Part shown: positions 21,248 to 32,879 of the stretch, piece after piece
How positions within the stretch are numbered: position 1 is the first letter of the stretch
Layout of the letters: every line of letters starts with the position of its first letter
Origin: Ichthyophis bannanicus
Taxonomy: Eukaryota; Chordata; Amphibia; Gymnophiona; Ichthyophiidae
Length of the DNA: 64,000 nt
Reading direction: 5' to 3'
Assembly (NCBI GenBank): GCA_033557465.1
Contig: CM066032.1
Coordinates: forward strand, 53,356,955-53,420,954
Notes under the pieces: model-generated
What the model was told of the DNA's origin: nothing
The model's database searches: none
What the model saw: the letters and a program-made list of their open reading frames with translations, nothing else
Translations under genes and position numbers: made by a program

Positions 21248-23632
21248 ATGGTAAATCAGGTTTCCCCAATGACTCCGGTCGAACGGATGATGAGAGATAA
21301 TCCCATATTAGGAAAGGAAATATTGAAGGTTTGCCTTAAATGGGCAAAATGGAGCGCTGCTCCCGGGACACCTCTTGGCTGGCCACCAGAGGGGTCCTTT
21401 GATGGTTGTTTAGCAAAAATTAGGGATTATGTTTTGTCTCATAAGACCAATGCTAGTCAGTTAAAACATCTGCAATACATTTCCATGTGGATGAAACAGG
21501 CAAACCCAGGTACCCTCAGTAGTGATGCCCCTCCTCCCTATTGTACGACGGAGAGTTGTACCATGGCAGCAATAGGGTACTCAGACCCCCCCCCCCCCCA
21601 TGCCCAAGAAGGAACAATCAAAGAAAGAACTTAATGATAAACAGGTGACAGAAAAACAAAAGGAGAATCTGGGAAAGACAAATCAATCTGAGCCTTCAGC
21701 ACCTTATATTGATACCTCTTTATATAAGCCACTGTATAGGGAATTGGAAGATATAGTTTACCGAAAGGGCCCCCAGCCATGTAGGAGATCCCGGTCGGTA
21801 TCCCCCTGCCGGGAACGGCATACAGGATGGGTCCAAGTAATGGGCAAATTACATTTGACTCCTGATACAAGTCCTGGGGACCCAGGTCCTTGCAAAAAGT
21901 CAGTCTTGGGGGCTATGGGCGGAGATTCCCATCCCTCTACTCCCACACTTCAGGAGGAAATTCAGGTTTCATCAGAGGATAAACCCTCAGGGGGTATCCT
22001 ACACAAGGTAGTCTACTCACCCTGTTACTAGTTCCGCTGGTTGCAATAAATCCTCCAGTGGAACACCACTACCTCCGCCAAATCAATGGCAGCTAAAGTA
22101 CTATGGTAACCGACCACATGAAAGTCTGTATGATATTAGGAACCGGACAACCAGAGCCCATGAATATCGCTTACTGCCCGCACAGAGTTCTAAAGAACCA
22201 GTTCAACTTAAGAAAACCCCTGTAGAGTTTGTCTTCCATGAGGAGGGAGGTGAAGGATTTTATGTATATCATTGGAGTTCCAACCTACATGGATGGACCT
22301 CGTCATGTGCCCCACAAATGAGAATTTGGCCAGAACAAGGATCACTGGACACTAGAGATTTAAACCTAGCTCGTAGGTGTATTCGTGGAGGGGAAGGGGA
22401 CCCACAATGGGACTATAAGTACATGGAAGCAGGATTGAGAGTATGGGAAAAATATGAGGGACAAGATCCCAATAACCCAAAGTTGCCAGGTTATATGATG
22501 TTTCCTGTGCAACGTGCTCCCCAAGGACAGGAGATATATATTCCCTGGAGTTTTACTGATATGACCAACCTGTCAGAACTCCCTCCCCTAAATCAAGGTG
22601 CAGGGGCATGGATACAGAAGTTTGAACGATTGACTTCAGGTTATACCTTAGCAATTGGTGATGTGAAAGCATTGTTGGCCCGGATTTTGGGTAATAATGC
22701 TGCCAATCTGGTGTTTAACAATGCACGTATAGATGGGGTGTTGGTCCACGAACCAGAATACGATGGGGCTTTGTTTAACCCCTATCGTAATTTGGTTTGG
22801 GATTCACTAAGACATATACCCTATCCAAAGAAGTATGGGACCCCTTACATCGCTGCAGTTTAAGGTAGGGGAAGATATTAGTGCTTACTTGGCAAAGTTC
22901 CAAGATCTGTGGGAAGCACAAATGGGTGTACCCCATAATGCCCCACATATGGCCCTTATGTTTTTCCAGACTCTGTGTAATACCTTACCTTTGCCCATCC
23001 AGTTGAAACTCAAAAACATAGTGGCGTTGGAATCAGAGCCATGGCAGAAGCAACAGGCACATATTTTTCATTTTATCAGACAAGCTGAGGAAGAATTGAA
23101 TAAACCAGAGAGGGACAGAAAAGCTGCCCAGACTCGTTTGTTTAATTTGCAATTGAAAGAAATAGAACAGGAGAAGAAGGAAGGGCTGGTCAGCAGATCT
23201 CCTGCTGACGAAAAATTAATTAAAGCCCTCCGGCAGCAGGTTAAAGAGGCAAAGCAACAAGCTAAGGACACACGGAAACAATTTGAGGCATGTATGGAAT
23301 GCTTGGATGATTCTTCCAGTGATAGCAGTTCAGATGATGATTTTGAGGAAGCACCCAGACCCATGATACGTGCCTTGAATGTTCAAGAATGTGGTCAGCT
23401 CTCAGGTCAGGAACCACGGCCCTTCCCCAGACAAAAACAGAACAGAGAAAGGGATTTTTGCTGTTGGCAATGCGGTGAAAAGGGACACTTGCAACGGGCC
23501 TGCCGTGCCCCTCAGCCAAGAGGGCGGAGAGAGTATAACCAAGGTCCCCTACCACCTGCAAGACCTCGCCAATACCCTACCTGGCAGCTCCCAAATAGGA
23601 CAGGCTATGGCAATAGGGGAGATGGACAATGA
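21248..23632 (+). pseudogene. Retroviral gag, frameshifted
   Basis: Gag forms the virion core. The ATG at 21248 is in fair context (A at -3, G at +4), but residue 2 is Val, so there is no myristoylation Gly. Matrix-like sequence runs to a PPPY late-domain motif at 21530-21541. A run of 14 C at 21586-21599 is where the frame changes. Further breaks lie between about 22030 and 22318 and near 22840. The capsid region is about 22318-23100. A coiled, charged stretch follows (23080-23300), then one zinc knuckle CWQCGEKGHLQRAC near 23463-23505. The frame ends with TGA at 23630-23632, directly followed by CTAG. It is not intact. Confidence 0.85.
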
Positions 23633-23636
23633 CTAG
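23630..23636 (+). promoter_or_regulatory. Gag stop in UGA-CUAG readthrough context
   Basis: The gag frame ends TGA and is followed by CTAG, and pro continues in the same frame. UGA-CUAG is a known high-readthrough context, whereas the familiar gammaretroviral case is UAG with a pseudoknot. That readthrough is used here is inference. Confidence 0.6.
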
Positions 23637-23647
23637 GTATCTATAAT

Positions 23648-26600
23648 ATGCAGGTGATGCTAGGCACAGAGGAGCCCCACATAAAGTTAACATTGAATGG
23701 CCAAGGGATGTATTTTCTAATTGATACCAGAGCCACGCTGTCTGTCTTGAATACCATGCCTATAGGTAGCACTATTGGTAGAGACAGTGTAATGACTACT
23801 GGGTTTGATGGTAAGTCAGTAAAAACCCCTGTAACCAATCCAATTCACGTGGAAGGCCCAAAATTTGATCTCTATCACAATTTTCTGTATGCCTCCCACT
23901 GTCCTATAAATTTGATGGGGCGAGATTTAATTGTTAAGGCCCAAGTTACCCTGGTAGCAGCAGAATTCCAATCTGCAGAAATAAGTGAAATTGGCATGTA
24001 CTTCCTTAGCCCTTATGGCCGAGTACGAGGTTCCCCTGTCCACATACGACTAAAACCAGGGAAAGAGGGTCCCAAATTACCACAGTACCCCTTACAGCAG
24101 GCAGCTATAGAGGGTGCACGAGAAGAAATTGATCAGCTGAAACTGCACGGCATTATAGAGCACAGTACCTCTTCATATAATACCCCTCTCTTTCCGGTCA
24201 GTAAACCCAATGGCAAATGGCGAGTTGTCCATGACCTACGGGCGCTGAACCAAGTTGTGGAAACTCAGTTTCCGGCAGTTGCCAACCCGACCACATTAAA
24301 TACTGTACAACTGTACAAGTATTTTACAGTATTGGATTTAAAAAATGCCTTTTTTAGCATTGAAATTGCTGATTCTAGGCCCCTGCTAGCTTTTCTTTTC
24401 GATCAAGTACATTACCAATGGACGCGACTACCACAGGGATATGTTGATAGTCCTAGTATCTTTTCCCAGATTCTCTCACAAGAGTTACAGGAGTTCAATT
24501 CACATCTCCCTGGAGAAATGTGTTTGTTACAATATGTAGATGACATCTTGCTGTCTGGCTCTAACTATAAGGAAATGCAGAAGTACACACAGGAACTAAT
24601 ACAGGAACTGCAGGACAAAGGGTACAAACTAAATGCAGAGAAAGCACAACTCGTGCAGACAACAGTTACTTTTCTGGGATTTCAGTTAAGCCAGGGTTCC
24701 ATTCAGGTGGGAGAAAAAACCGTTGAACATGCTTTACAACTACCTATACCAAAGACAGTAAGGGAACTGAGATCTGTTTTAGGCACACTTAATTTTTGCA
24801 GAAATTGGATCCCAGCTTTTAGCTCTGACCCTCTGCTTCCGCCCCTACTTGAAGGGTGGTTTAAAGAATTCTGACAAAATTACCTTAGACCCTTGTCACG
24901 TAAGTGTGCTCCAGTCCATTTTGGAAGATTTAAAGTCTCTTCCAGCCTTACATCTGCCAAATCATCACAAACCCTTTCAGTTAATGGTGGTGACTGGAAG
25001 CTTGGGCAGCCATTCTATTTCAGGATAGGGTGTCCACCTTATCATTCTTGTCTGGTACCTTTGGATGTACTGAGCTCCCACTATCTGACCTTGAAAAACT
25101 AGTCATTGCAGTAGCAGCAGCGATAGAGAAAGTTTTGTCCATTTTCACCCCCACTACCCTGATTCTCTATCAGTCTATTGAATTGAAGGCTATTTTGAAC
25201 AAAGACACGTTACATTTGTCCCCATCTAAGCTGCAGCAAGCTTGTGCTTCTATCCTGAATAGTGGAGTGATCTTTCGTCCTCTCACTGCCTCCACCTGTC
25301 CACTCAGTTGGCTACAGACAGCAGTAGATGTCTATACCCCAGTGTGTGATTCATCTTATGAGGAAGTTTTACCTTTATGGTATCTCCCTCTAACATGCCA
25401 CCAGATAGTGAAATTTGGTTTACAGATGGATCAGCACAGAAGGGTGCTGTGGGTTTTGCTGCGGTGCTAGTGACCCCTGCTGGAGTGTCTGAGCATCGCT
25501 TACAGTATGCCCTGGACTCGGATCAGGGATATTCAGCACAGGCAGCTGAACTGTGCGCCATATTAGCAGTTTTAGAAGAACGTCTGGCAACGCCCTTGAT
25601 TTTTTATACTGATTCACAGTATGTTCAAAAGTTGTGTGGGGAATACCTTCAGATTTGGTTACAGCGAGGATTTGTTAATTCATCTAGTAGTCAGTTCACA
25701 AATCATTGATATTGTACCTTTATGACTTACTATTACAACGCTGCCAGAAAGATATTTTAACTTCCTGTAACTGGGTCCCCAGCCATTCCCGCCATTATGG
25801 TTTCCTGCATTTTGGCAATGCCCTAGCAGATGAAGCAGCTAAACAAGTCACAGATACTGTCCCCATTTTAGTTACTACCCGAGCAAACACTTATCCCTTA
25901 CCGTCACTCCAAGATTATCAACAGAATCTTGCGCAGGATGAAGTGCAGAGATGGAAATTGTTAGGGTGCGCTGAGCATAAGAAGTTATGGGTCCACCCTT
26001 CTGGGAAAATTTGTATTTCCTTTTGGTACTTGCAACAATTGTGTTCTCTGCTACATTCTATCAGTTATGCATCAGCTTCCAGCGTGGCTGCACAGATCTG
26101 AGCTTTTTTGGCATCCACGTCTTAAACTCAGAATACAGGAGTGGTGCCAAAAGTGTCCCCAGTGTTTAGAAAACTCTCCAGTGAAGGGCAAGCATATTTT
26201 GCAAGGTCACCTGCCCGTAGTCCAGGGTCCGTTCATTTCCTGGTATGTTGATTTCACAGATATGCAGGTTCGTGCAGATGGATACAGATTTCTTCTTGTC
26301 TGCGTTTGTCCATTCTCCAAGTGGGTCGAGGCTTTCCCGTGCAAACAAGGAGGCCTCCGAGGTATTCAAGTGCTTTTCCCAGCACCTGTTTCCTCACTTT
26401 GGCATACCACGAACTGTTTATTCTGATAATGGCTCTCATTTCCGGAATCAGCTAATACATCTTTTCTCTACAGCTGTAAGCCTAAACTGGAAGTATGTGT
26501 CTGTCTACCGCCCCACCTCCAATGGCCTTGAACGAACCAATGGCCTGCTCAAGACTGCCCTGCGTTTGATACAATCAGATAAGAATATCTCTTGGTTGCA

Positions 26601-26997
26601 GGCTCTTCCTCTGGCACTGTTTCAACTTAGAGCAACGTTCTTCAGTGGGCGGTTCCTACCACCACATGAAATATGTACAGGCCGGCGACTGCTGCTATAC
26701 AATCTGTCTGAAACCTCAGTTTCTTTACCGGATTCTTTGTCTCCTTATATTGCAGGTCTGCGCCTAGCCTTGGCAGAGATTTCCCGACGCTGTGCCCTAC
26801 GTGACCTACATCCACAGTGCCCGAAGGATACCCTGATCCCAATTGGAACCGCAGTTTATCGCAGAAATCCTCATCGGAGTTCCTGGCAAGATCCAACATA
26901 TTCAGGACCCCACATCGTTTCTGCCTCAACTCCATTTGCTGTTCTGTTGGACTCTAGTCAAACTTGGACTCATATTGCCCATCTTTGGGTACCTTGA
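23648..26997 (+). pseudogene. Retroviral pro-pol, several frameshifts and altered protease site
   Basis: The protease (23650-23950) has FLIDTRA where aspartic proteases have DTG, so the Gly after Thr is Arg. RT (about 24050-24870) has LPQGYVDSP and the catalytic YVDD box, and ends at a stop at 24874 after a shift. The connection domain is in pieces. RNase H (25400-25700) keeps FTDGS, AELCAI and YTDSQYV. Integrase has a CxxC near 26145, the first acidic site in YVDFTD, the second in YSDNGSHF and the Glu in ERTNG, spread over two or three frames, ending at 26997. At least five frame changes are visible. Confidence 0.87.
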
Positions 26998-27039
26998 ACT
27001 GCCTTTGATTCTTGAACATTTAAGTGATATTTTCTTATC

Positions 27040-28983
27040 ATGCCTCATCTTGCTTATAAGTATGGTTTTCTATATTTTGCTATGTTACTGTCAATTTTTA
27101 TAGGGTGGTTTCTTTACTTTATCTCTGTCCACCCCCACCCTTTTTACTCTACTCCCCCCCCCTCGCCCCTGTCCTCTCCTTCTCCAAACCGCTCCCGCAG
27201 GTCTGCCCCTCCTCTCACTAATACTTGGAAATCAACTGTCCTCGAGGTGGTTGACCTTCTGAATATTAGTGACTGCATCATATGCACCCCGTTACCCCAA
27301 GGTGGTAATTATACTCCTGTTCGTGTGCTCCCTGTCCCATTTGAAGAATTTGTAGGTGCCTTCCCCTGCTGGAATAACCCCCGCCTTATTAGGGGTTGTG
27401 TAGAGCGTGGCCCTATTTACTATAATGATACCTGGGCGGCCCATCAGGCTGCTTCCTTTCCTGTTCGTGTCTGTGCCCCCTATGATATTTTATTACTGTC
27501 TTATTACCAACTCCTCTGTCTCTTTTGCTAACACCTGCAATGTTTCCTGGAATGTCCAAACGAATAAGTTTCATTTTTTAAAAGATACCATGCGCCCTTT
27601 CTATTATGGGCGTAATATGTCTAGGGCACATTGGTTCCACACTCGAGTCCGTAGAAATCTTGTCAACTCCACCCACTGGGGCCCGCGGGTTAAAGCACAC
27701 TCTCGGGTATGGGGTCCTGACTTTTGGGCTTCGGCCTTTAATGTTGGTCCTATGGATTCTACACATACTCTCCTTTTCCGTAAGGGTACTTACTCACACG
27801 CTCCCCTTTCACTTCCTGCTATGCCCCAATTCTTTCCTGCAACGATGTAGCCCAATGTGGTGCGCCAAACACCACTGCCAGGCAAGGCCGCAATGCTTCC
27901 ACTACTATCATAGGCCACCAACTTGCTGGCCGCATCCACTGGAAACCTTGTAAATCCCGTGATGATCATCCTCTCTGTCAGACTCCTTGTGATCACTCCT
28001 CTAATACAGGTAAACTAACCTGTGATCCCCATACTTCTATTGCATATCCTATCAAAACTTACTTTACTTGGAAACATTCTTTTTCTCTATCTGCTATTAT
28101 GGGTCATTACTGGCTTTGTGGTGATGTTTTGTACCAGAAGATTTCACTGTCCAACTTACCCTGTGCCTTAGTTAAAGTATCCCCTTATTCAGTCCTTATT
28201 CCCCTGAATGTCTCATATGACCCCCTGCCCTCTCCCCCTACTCCTCTATACCAGCGCCATAAGCGTAGTTATGCTAGCCCCTGGGATTCCTCCATTGCTG
28301 AAGATGCTAATATACAAGCTTCCTATGAATATGTTAACTCCACTTACCCCATGGCCAAAGCTCGTCTTGTAGCTCTTAGTACTACTGCTTGGATTCCCTG
28401 GGCCACTCCCGCCCTCACTGCAGAACTTGGTATGGCTGTCCGCCGCTTACAATGTTTGCTACATATACAAATGAAAGCTGTTACTGAATCTATTTCTCGC
28501 TTAGCTGAATCGCTTGAACAAAATAACCAGATGACGCTGCAGAATAGACAGGCTTTAGATTTGTTGCTCGCTGCAGAAGGCGGGACTTGTTCGTTTGTTA
28601 ATGCTACTAACTGCTGCACGGTCATAGCGAACCATACGGTATTTGTATTAGATGCTATGAATAAGATTAAGCATTTATCTGAACTTCATATTGATGATTT
28701 TAAGGGAGGCCTCCAGATTGGGGATTGGTTTTCATCTCTCTCCTCCTGGTTCCACTCTCTTGGATCTGGCCTGAAAGGCTTATTGATTTCTGCTGGCATA
28801 TTATTTTTTGCTTTAATCTTCTGTTGTGTTGTTTCCATTTTTATATCCTGTTGTAAGAAACAGTGCACTAAGGTGTCCACTTCTTTTATGCCTGTTCAAA
28901 CTAGTCATGCTCTTGTCAATGTTTCTTATGCTGCAGTCCCCACGTCTGACTATTCTGACTTAGATTTCTCCCCTTCTCAATAA
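27040..28983 (+). pseudogene. Retroviral env, SU frameshifted, TM open
   Basis: Env is the entry glycoprotein. The ATG at 27040, 43 bases after pol, begins a hydrophobic signal-like stretch. SU has many N-glycosylation sites but changes frame near 27490 and again around 27850-28099, so no whole SU can be made. From 28099 to 28983 the frame is open. It has a furin-type site RHKR (28255-28266), a heptad-rich region, an immunosuppressive-type segment beginning LQNRQALDLL, a Cys motif spaced CX7CC, a membrane helix near 28780-28850 and a short tail. Overall it is defective. Confidence 0.85.
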
Positions 28984-28998
28984 AAAAAAAAAAAAACA

Positions 28999-29011
28999 CA
29001 AATGGGGGAGT
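28999..29011 (+). promoter_or_regulatory. Polypurine tract
   Basis: ACAAATGGGGGAG lies directly before the 3' LTR and would prime plus-strand DNA. A run of 14 A follows the env stop just upstream. Confidence 0.75.
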
Positions 29012-29772
29012 TGTAGAGGTTAAGTGTGGGTTGTAGGGGTTAAGTACGAGGTTAAGTGTTAGATAAGTGTTAAGAGATTACTTTAAGGGTTAAGGGATTA
29101 TAATGTTCCTGGTTCATAATCACTCAATGGCTGCTCTGAATCTCTAAAAAATAAAGAACAGTCAGGCTGCTATATCATGTGGGCAACACTTGGGCCAGTA
29201 CAAGAAGAAACCCAGCACAAGAAAAACCATATAAGGAAAGATCATGAGCCCAGTAGGTGTAGGTCTGAACTTGAAAGTCCAGACATAGGCCTACGGGGGC
29301 AATGTGCAAAGGAGCACGTACACAGGAAACCAGAAGCTGGCAACATATATGCTAGGCCTTTTGCCCTGAAGAAAGCAGGTGGCTGAATGATAGTTGGTAA
29401 GTATAAGAGAGAGAGGGGGGGGCCAAAGGGGGATTTTTGCAACAGGAACTAAGGGGAACAAAAAAGGCAATAATAGGAAATAAGAAGGGAGGGGGGAGAA
29501 GACATAGGAGGGATAGATCTGGGACTGTATGCATAAACGGAAGCAAAGAAAAGTATATATGTAGTACGCTTTTTATATTCTTGGGAGGAGACATTCTGGA
29601 GATGCCTAGTGCTCGATAGAACTCTCTTCCCCACACCTTTGCCTGTATTGGTCATCAGTTATCTAATAAACAGAGACTCTGATTGCACCTGTACTGACTT
29701 TTGGATCTGATCATTACAGGAAATTAGTAATAATTAGGTTGTGGTCTATTTTGTGAGTAACAGGGCCTCACA
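29012..29772 (+). repeat. 3' LTR
   Basis: It has 761 bases, the same length as the 5' LTR. By eye there are seven substitutions between them, three of them within the first 17 bases, and no indel. Confidence 0.92.
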
Positions 29773-29776
29773 CTAT
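29773..29776. repeat. Target-site duplication CTAT, right copy
   Basis: It matches 19937-19940 on the other side of the provirus. Confidence 0.85.
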
Positions 29777-31260
29777 GGATATAGCAGAGGTTCTGCTAAT
29801 ACATTCAAAGCCATCAAAGGTAGCACAGTTCATGAATTTAGAGACATTCTGGGCGTGCTTGACCAGAATAAGGTAGTCTGCTCTTTTTTTCCTCAGAGAC
29901 ACAAGGGCAAATGAGCTCCAAGTCTTTTGTGACTTCTTCCAGGAACATTCCCATATAAAGAATATAGGAACTGATCCTGGCTGATAGCATGGAAGATTGA
30001 AAGCATCGATGCCCAAAGGCATCGAGTGTCCTGGATTCCTGGCCTGGAGGATTAGAAGAATGTTTTAGCACTCTTGATTCTTCGCATGGCCGATTCAACT
30101 ACCATTGAATGGTGTGGTGACTGAGTTTTTTGAAAACCAAGATAACTGGGCACTCTTTACATAGTGTCAAGGCGTCGGGAATGTGAAGATATTGTTAAAG
30201 GAGTTTCCCACATTTTCAACATCAGATCATGTAAGATCTTGTGAATGGGAAGCATAGCTGCCTCCTTGGGAGCCATAGGGTATTGTAGAATTCTTAATTC
30301 TTCTGCCCTAGGTTCCTTTTCTGGAATCACAGTGATTGCAAGGCCCTTTGCTAAATCACATATGAAATCCTGGAAGGACATATCTTCTGGAGGATACATC
30401 CTGCATTGAGGAGAAGAAGTTGAATCCTCTTGTAGGTTCGCTCTGGTACCGGTAGAATCGTCAGTCATCGGAATCGGAAGACTCAAAGGCACTCTGTACC
30501 AGGTGCTCCCGTAACGCATGGTATCGTTACCACTCGAAATCGGTACTGAAATGTCTTGGTTCCTGATCCGCGATACCCAAGATAGACTCAAGGCTCGGCA
30601 TGGGGGGGAAGCAGTCCTGTCAAAGCAGGTACTGTTGGTACCGGTACTGATGTCGGTACTGATACCTGTTGAACCGTCTGTAGGGTCTTAGCGGTACCGA
30701 AGCTGCTAAGAGGGACGCTAGACTGCGTTCAACAGTGAGGATTCTTTTATCCATCGCTCCTGCCGATGCCTGGGTGTCAGTACCGGTGGAAGCGGCTATG
30801 ACCCCAAAACATGGCACCAGTAGTTCTGCAGAGGTGGAAGCCTCTGGAACATCCTGGAGCCCCGTTAATGCTTTTGGAGCCCGAAGACTCCCGCCGGGGC
30901 TGTTTTGCCGGTGAACTATCCTTGAGGGCAACGCCAGTGGCATCTCAATACTTTGAAGGAGATTTACCCTTTGAGGACCAGCCAGTCTTAGAAGACTTAA
31001 GTTTAGCTACCCGAGATCCATGGGAGGAAGATGAAGCCCTGGAGGACGTCTATGCAAGTGACATCATATCCATGGCAAAAAGGGTACCGAGTTTTGCAGC
31101 TCTATTCTGCAGGCCCCTTTTGGTCATCCTTGTGCAGGACAGACACTGTTGGACAATGTTCAGGACCTAAACATTTTGGACACCAATCATGGGTGTCGGT
31201 AACGGAAATGGTACCGCCACACTTTGAGCATTTTTTGAAACCATTAGCTGGTTTCTCCAT
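29777..31260 (-). pseudogene. Gag-like protein of DIRS C3, upstream of the retrovirus
   Basis: The start codon complement is at 31258-31260, followed by a decayed Cys/His cluster. The middle is rich in GGTACCG-type units. The conserved core (LDAFGHRCFQSSMLSARISSY near 30020) is in several frames. The coding sequence is cut at 29776 by the retrovirus and goes on below 19937. Confidence 0.75.
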
Positions 31261-31490
31261 GCTTGAAGAAAAGTGGGCCTAATGCCCAAAATGGCGCCTA
31301 GCACCAGAAACAGGGAAAAGACCCCTGAAGAAAAAACAAGGTTTTTTTTTTTTTTTTTAAAAGAACCACCACCGGCGGTACCGGTAGGCATCGCATGAAG
31401 GCAGACGTGACCAAAAAAAAAAAAACAGAATACAAGGAAAGTTTCTGCAGTGACAGGGTACACGTCCTGTCGGCTCCGCGGAAAATGAAG

Positions 31491-31653
31491 AACTGAAATG
31501 AGAGAGGTACAGAGGCAGGAAAGCAGCACGCATGCGCTGTGGGGTGCTCCCAAAAGCATTCCTATTGGACGCTGGGGAGCGTTCCCGCGTGGGCTCTGTC
31601 AGTACTGATGATACCCATATGTGAAGACTACATTCCTGCTTGTTCCTGGAGAT
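31491..31653. repeat. 5' inverted terminal repeat of DIRS C3
   Basis: It is the inverse of 16222-16382 and ends in TTGTTCCTGGAGAT. CR1 sequence resumes at once. Confidence 0.87.
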
Positions 31654-32480
31654 CCTCTTCCTTCTCAGAGTGAGCTCCATTTACCTGCACCCTTTGTTGC
31701 CTTCCAGTCAACTTCTAACCCAATCAGTAATTTGCGGGTCCACCCCTAAGGTGCTCAGTTTGTTTATAAGTTGCCTGTGCAGTACGGTATCAAAGGCTTT
31801 ACTGAAATCTAAGTACACCACATCTAGGGCTCTCACTCGGTCCAAATCCCTAGTCACCCAATCAAAGAAATCAATCAGGTTTGTCTGACAAGACCTGCCT
31901 CTGGCGAATGCATGCTGATTCTGATCCTGTAATCCATTGGACTCCAGAAACCTCACTATTTTCTTTCAGCAGCGCTTCCAATAATTTACTCACCACAGAA
32001 GTTAGACTAACCGGCCTGTAGTTTTCAACCACATCCTTCCGCTTTTGTGTAAAGGGACCACACGTGCCTTTCTCCAGTCCTCTGGTACCTCTCCAGACTT
32101 CAAAGAGGCATTGAAAAGGTCAGTCAGTGGAGCTGCTAGAATGTCCCCAAGTTCCTTCAGTATTGTCTGATGTATCCCATCCAGTCTCATCGCTTTGTCT
32201 ACTTTTAGTTTAGCTAGTTCCTCATGAACAGTCTTCTGAAAATTGTTCAAGATGCCCCTCGCTTCTATTTTTGTTTGTGGGTGTTTTCTGAAGTCCTGCT
32301 CCTGGTTCTTCATCTGTGAACACAGAACAGAAATATTTGTTTAGCAAGTCCGCTTTATCCTCACTGGATTCAACATATTCTTCCCCTTCACCCTTGAGTC
32401 TGACAATACCACTTTTGCCCTTCCTCCTCTCAATAACTTATCTGAAAAATGTCTTATCCCCCTATTTGATTGCATTGGCT
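31654..32480 (-). mobile_element. CR1 LINE, RT N-terminal half (split by DIRS C3)
   Basis: On minus it reads from the linker before RT (KLKVDKAMRLDGIH near 32200) through VPEDWRKARVVPLHKSG and LDVVYLDFSKAFDTV near 31800 up to TDWVRS. The next CR1 motif (the PQGS-like region) is found at 16196 on the far side of DIRS C3. The two parts therefore come from one CR1 copy. Confidence 0.85.
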
Positions 32481-32489
32481 ATTTCTTAT

Positions 32490-32879
32490 GGGGACATTCT
32501 AGCAGCTCCACCGACCTTTTCAATGCTTCTTTGGAATCAGGAGTGGTGCCAGAGGCCTGGAGAGAGGCACATGTGGTCCTTTTACACAAAAGCGAAAGTA
32601 AGGATGCAGTTGAAAACTGCAATCCGGTTAGTTTAACCTTGGTGGTGAGTAAATTATTGGAAGCGCTGTTGAAAGAGAAAATAGTAAGGTTTCTGGAGTC
32701 CAAAGGATTACTGGATCCAAGGCATCATGGATTTATCAGAGGCAGGTCTTATCAGATAAATCTGGTTGATTTCTTTGACTGGGTGACTAAGGAGATGAAC
32801 CAAGGGAGAGCCCTAGATGTGATGTATTTAGATTTCAGTATGCCTTTGACACCATTCCACACAGACGACTTATAAAACA
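32490..32879 (+). mobile_element. CR1 LINE RT fragment, opposite orientation
   Basis: Plus-strand RT sequence (VPEAWREAHVVLLHKS, VSKLLEALLKEK, LDVMYLDFS) covers the same part of CR1 as 31762-32148 on minus. Together they form an inverted repeat with arms of about 387 bases. Confidence 0.82.

Larger units (their letters stand above)
19941..29772 (+). mobile_element. Endogenous retrovirus, gamma-like, with both LTRs
   Basis: A 9.8-kb provirus lies on plus inside the gag of DIRS C3. Its order is LTR, tRNA-Phe-type primer site, gag, pro, RT, RNase H, integrase, env, polypurine tract, LTR. The single zinc knuckle, gag and pro in the same frame across a stop, and the RT motifs point to a class I (gamma/epsilon-like) virus. 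The two LTRs differ at about seven of 761 positions by my reading, so the insertion is fairly young. Yet gag, pol and env all carry frameshifts, so it is defective. Confidence 0.92.
16197..31653 (-). mobile_element. DIRS retrotransposon, family C, copy C3 (holds a retrovirus)
   Basis: The inverted repeats are at 16222-16382 and 31491-31653 and the ICR is at about 16470-16555. Without the 9.8-kb retrovirus the element would be about 5.6 kb. It lies inside a CR1 LINE whose halves flank it. Its coding genes are badly decayed and at least two catalytic residues are substituted, so it is inactive. Confidence 0.9.

Noticed and set aside
28099..28983. Open env TM frame as a possible co-opted, syncytin-like host gene
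   Set aside because: SU is frameshifted upstream, so no complete glycoprotein can be made. The frame is simply the least damaged part of a fairly young provirus.
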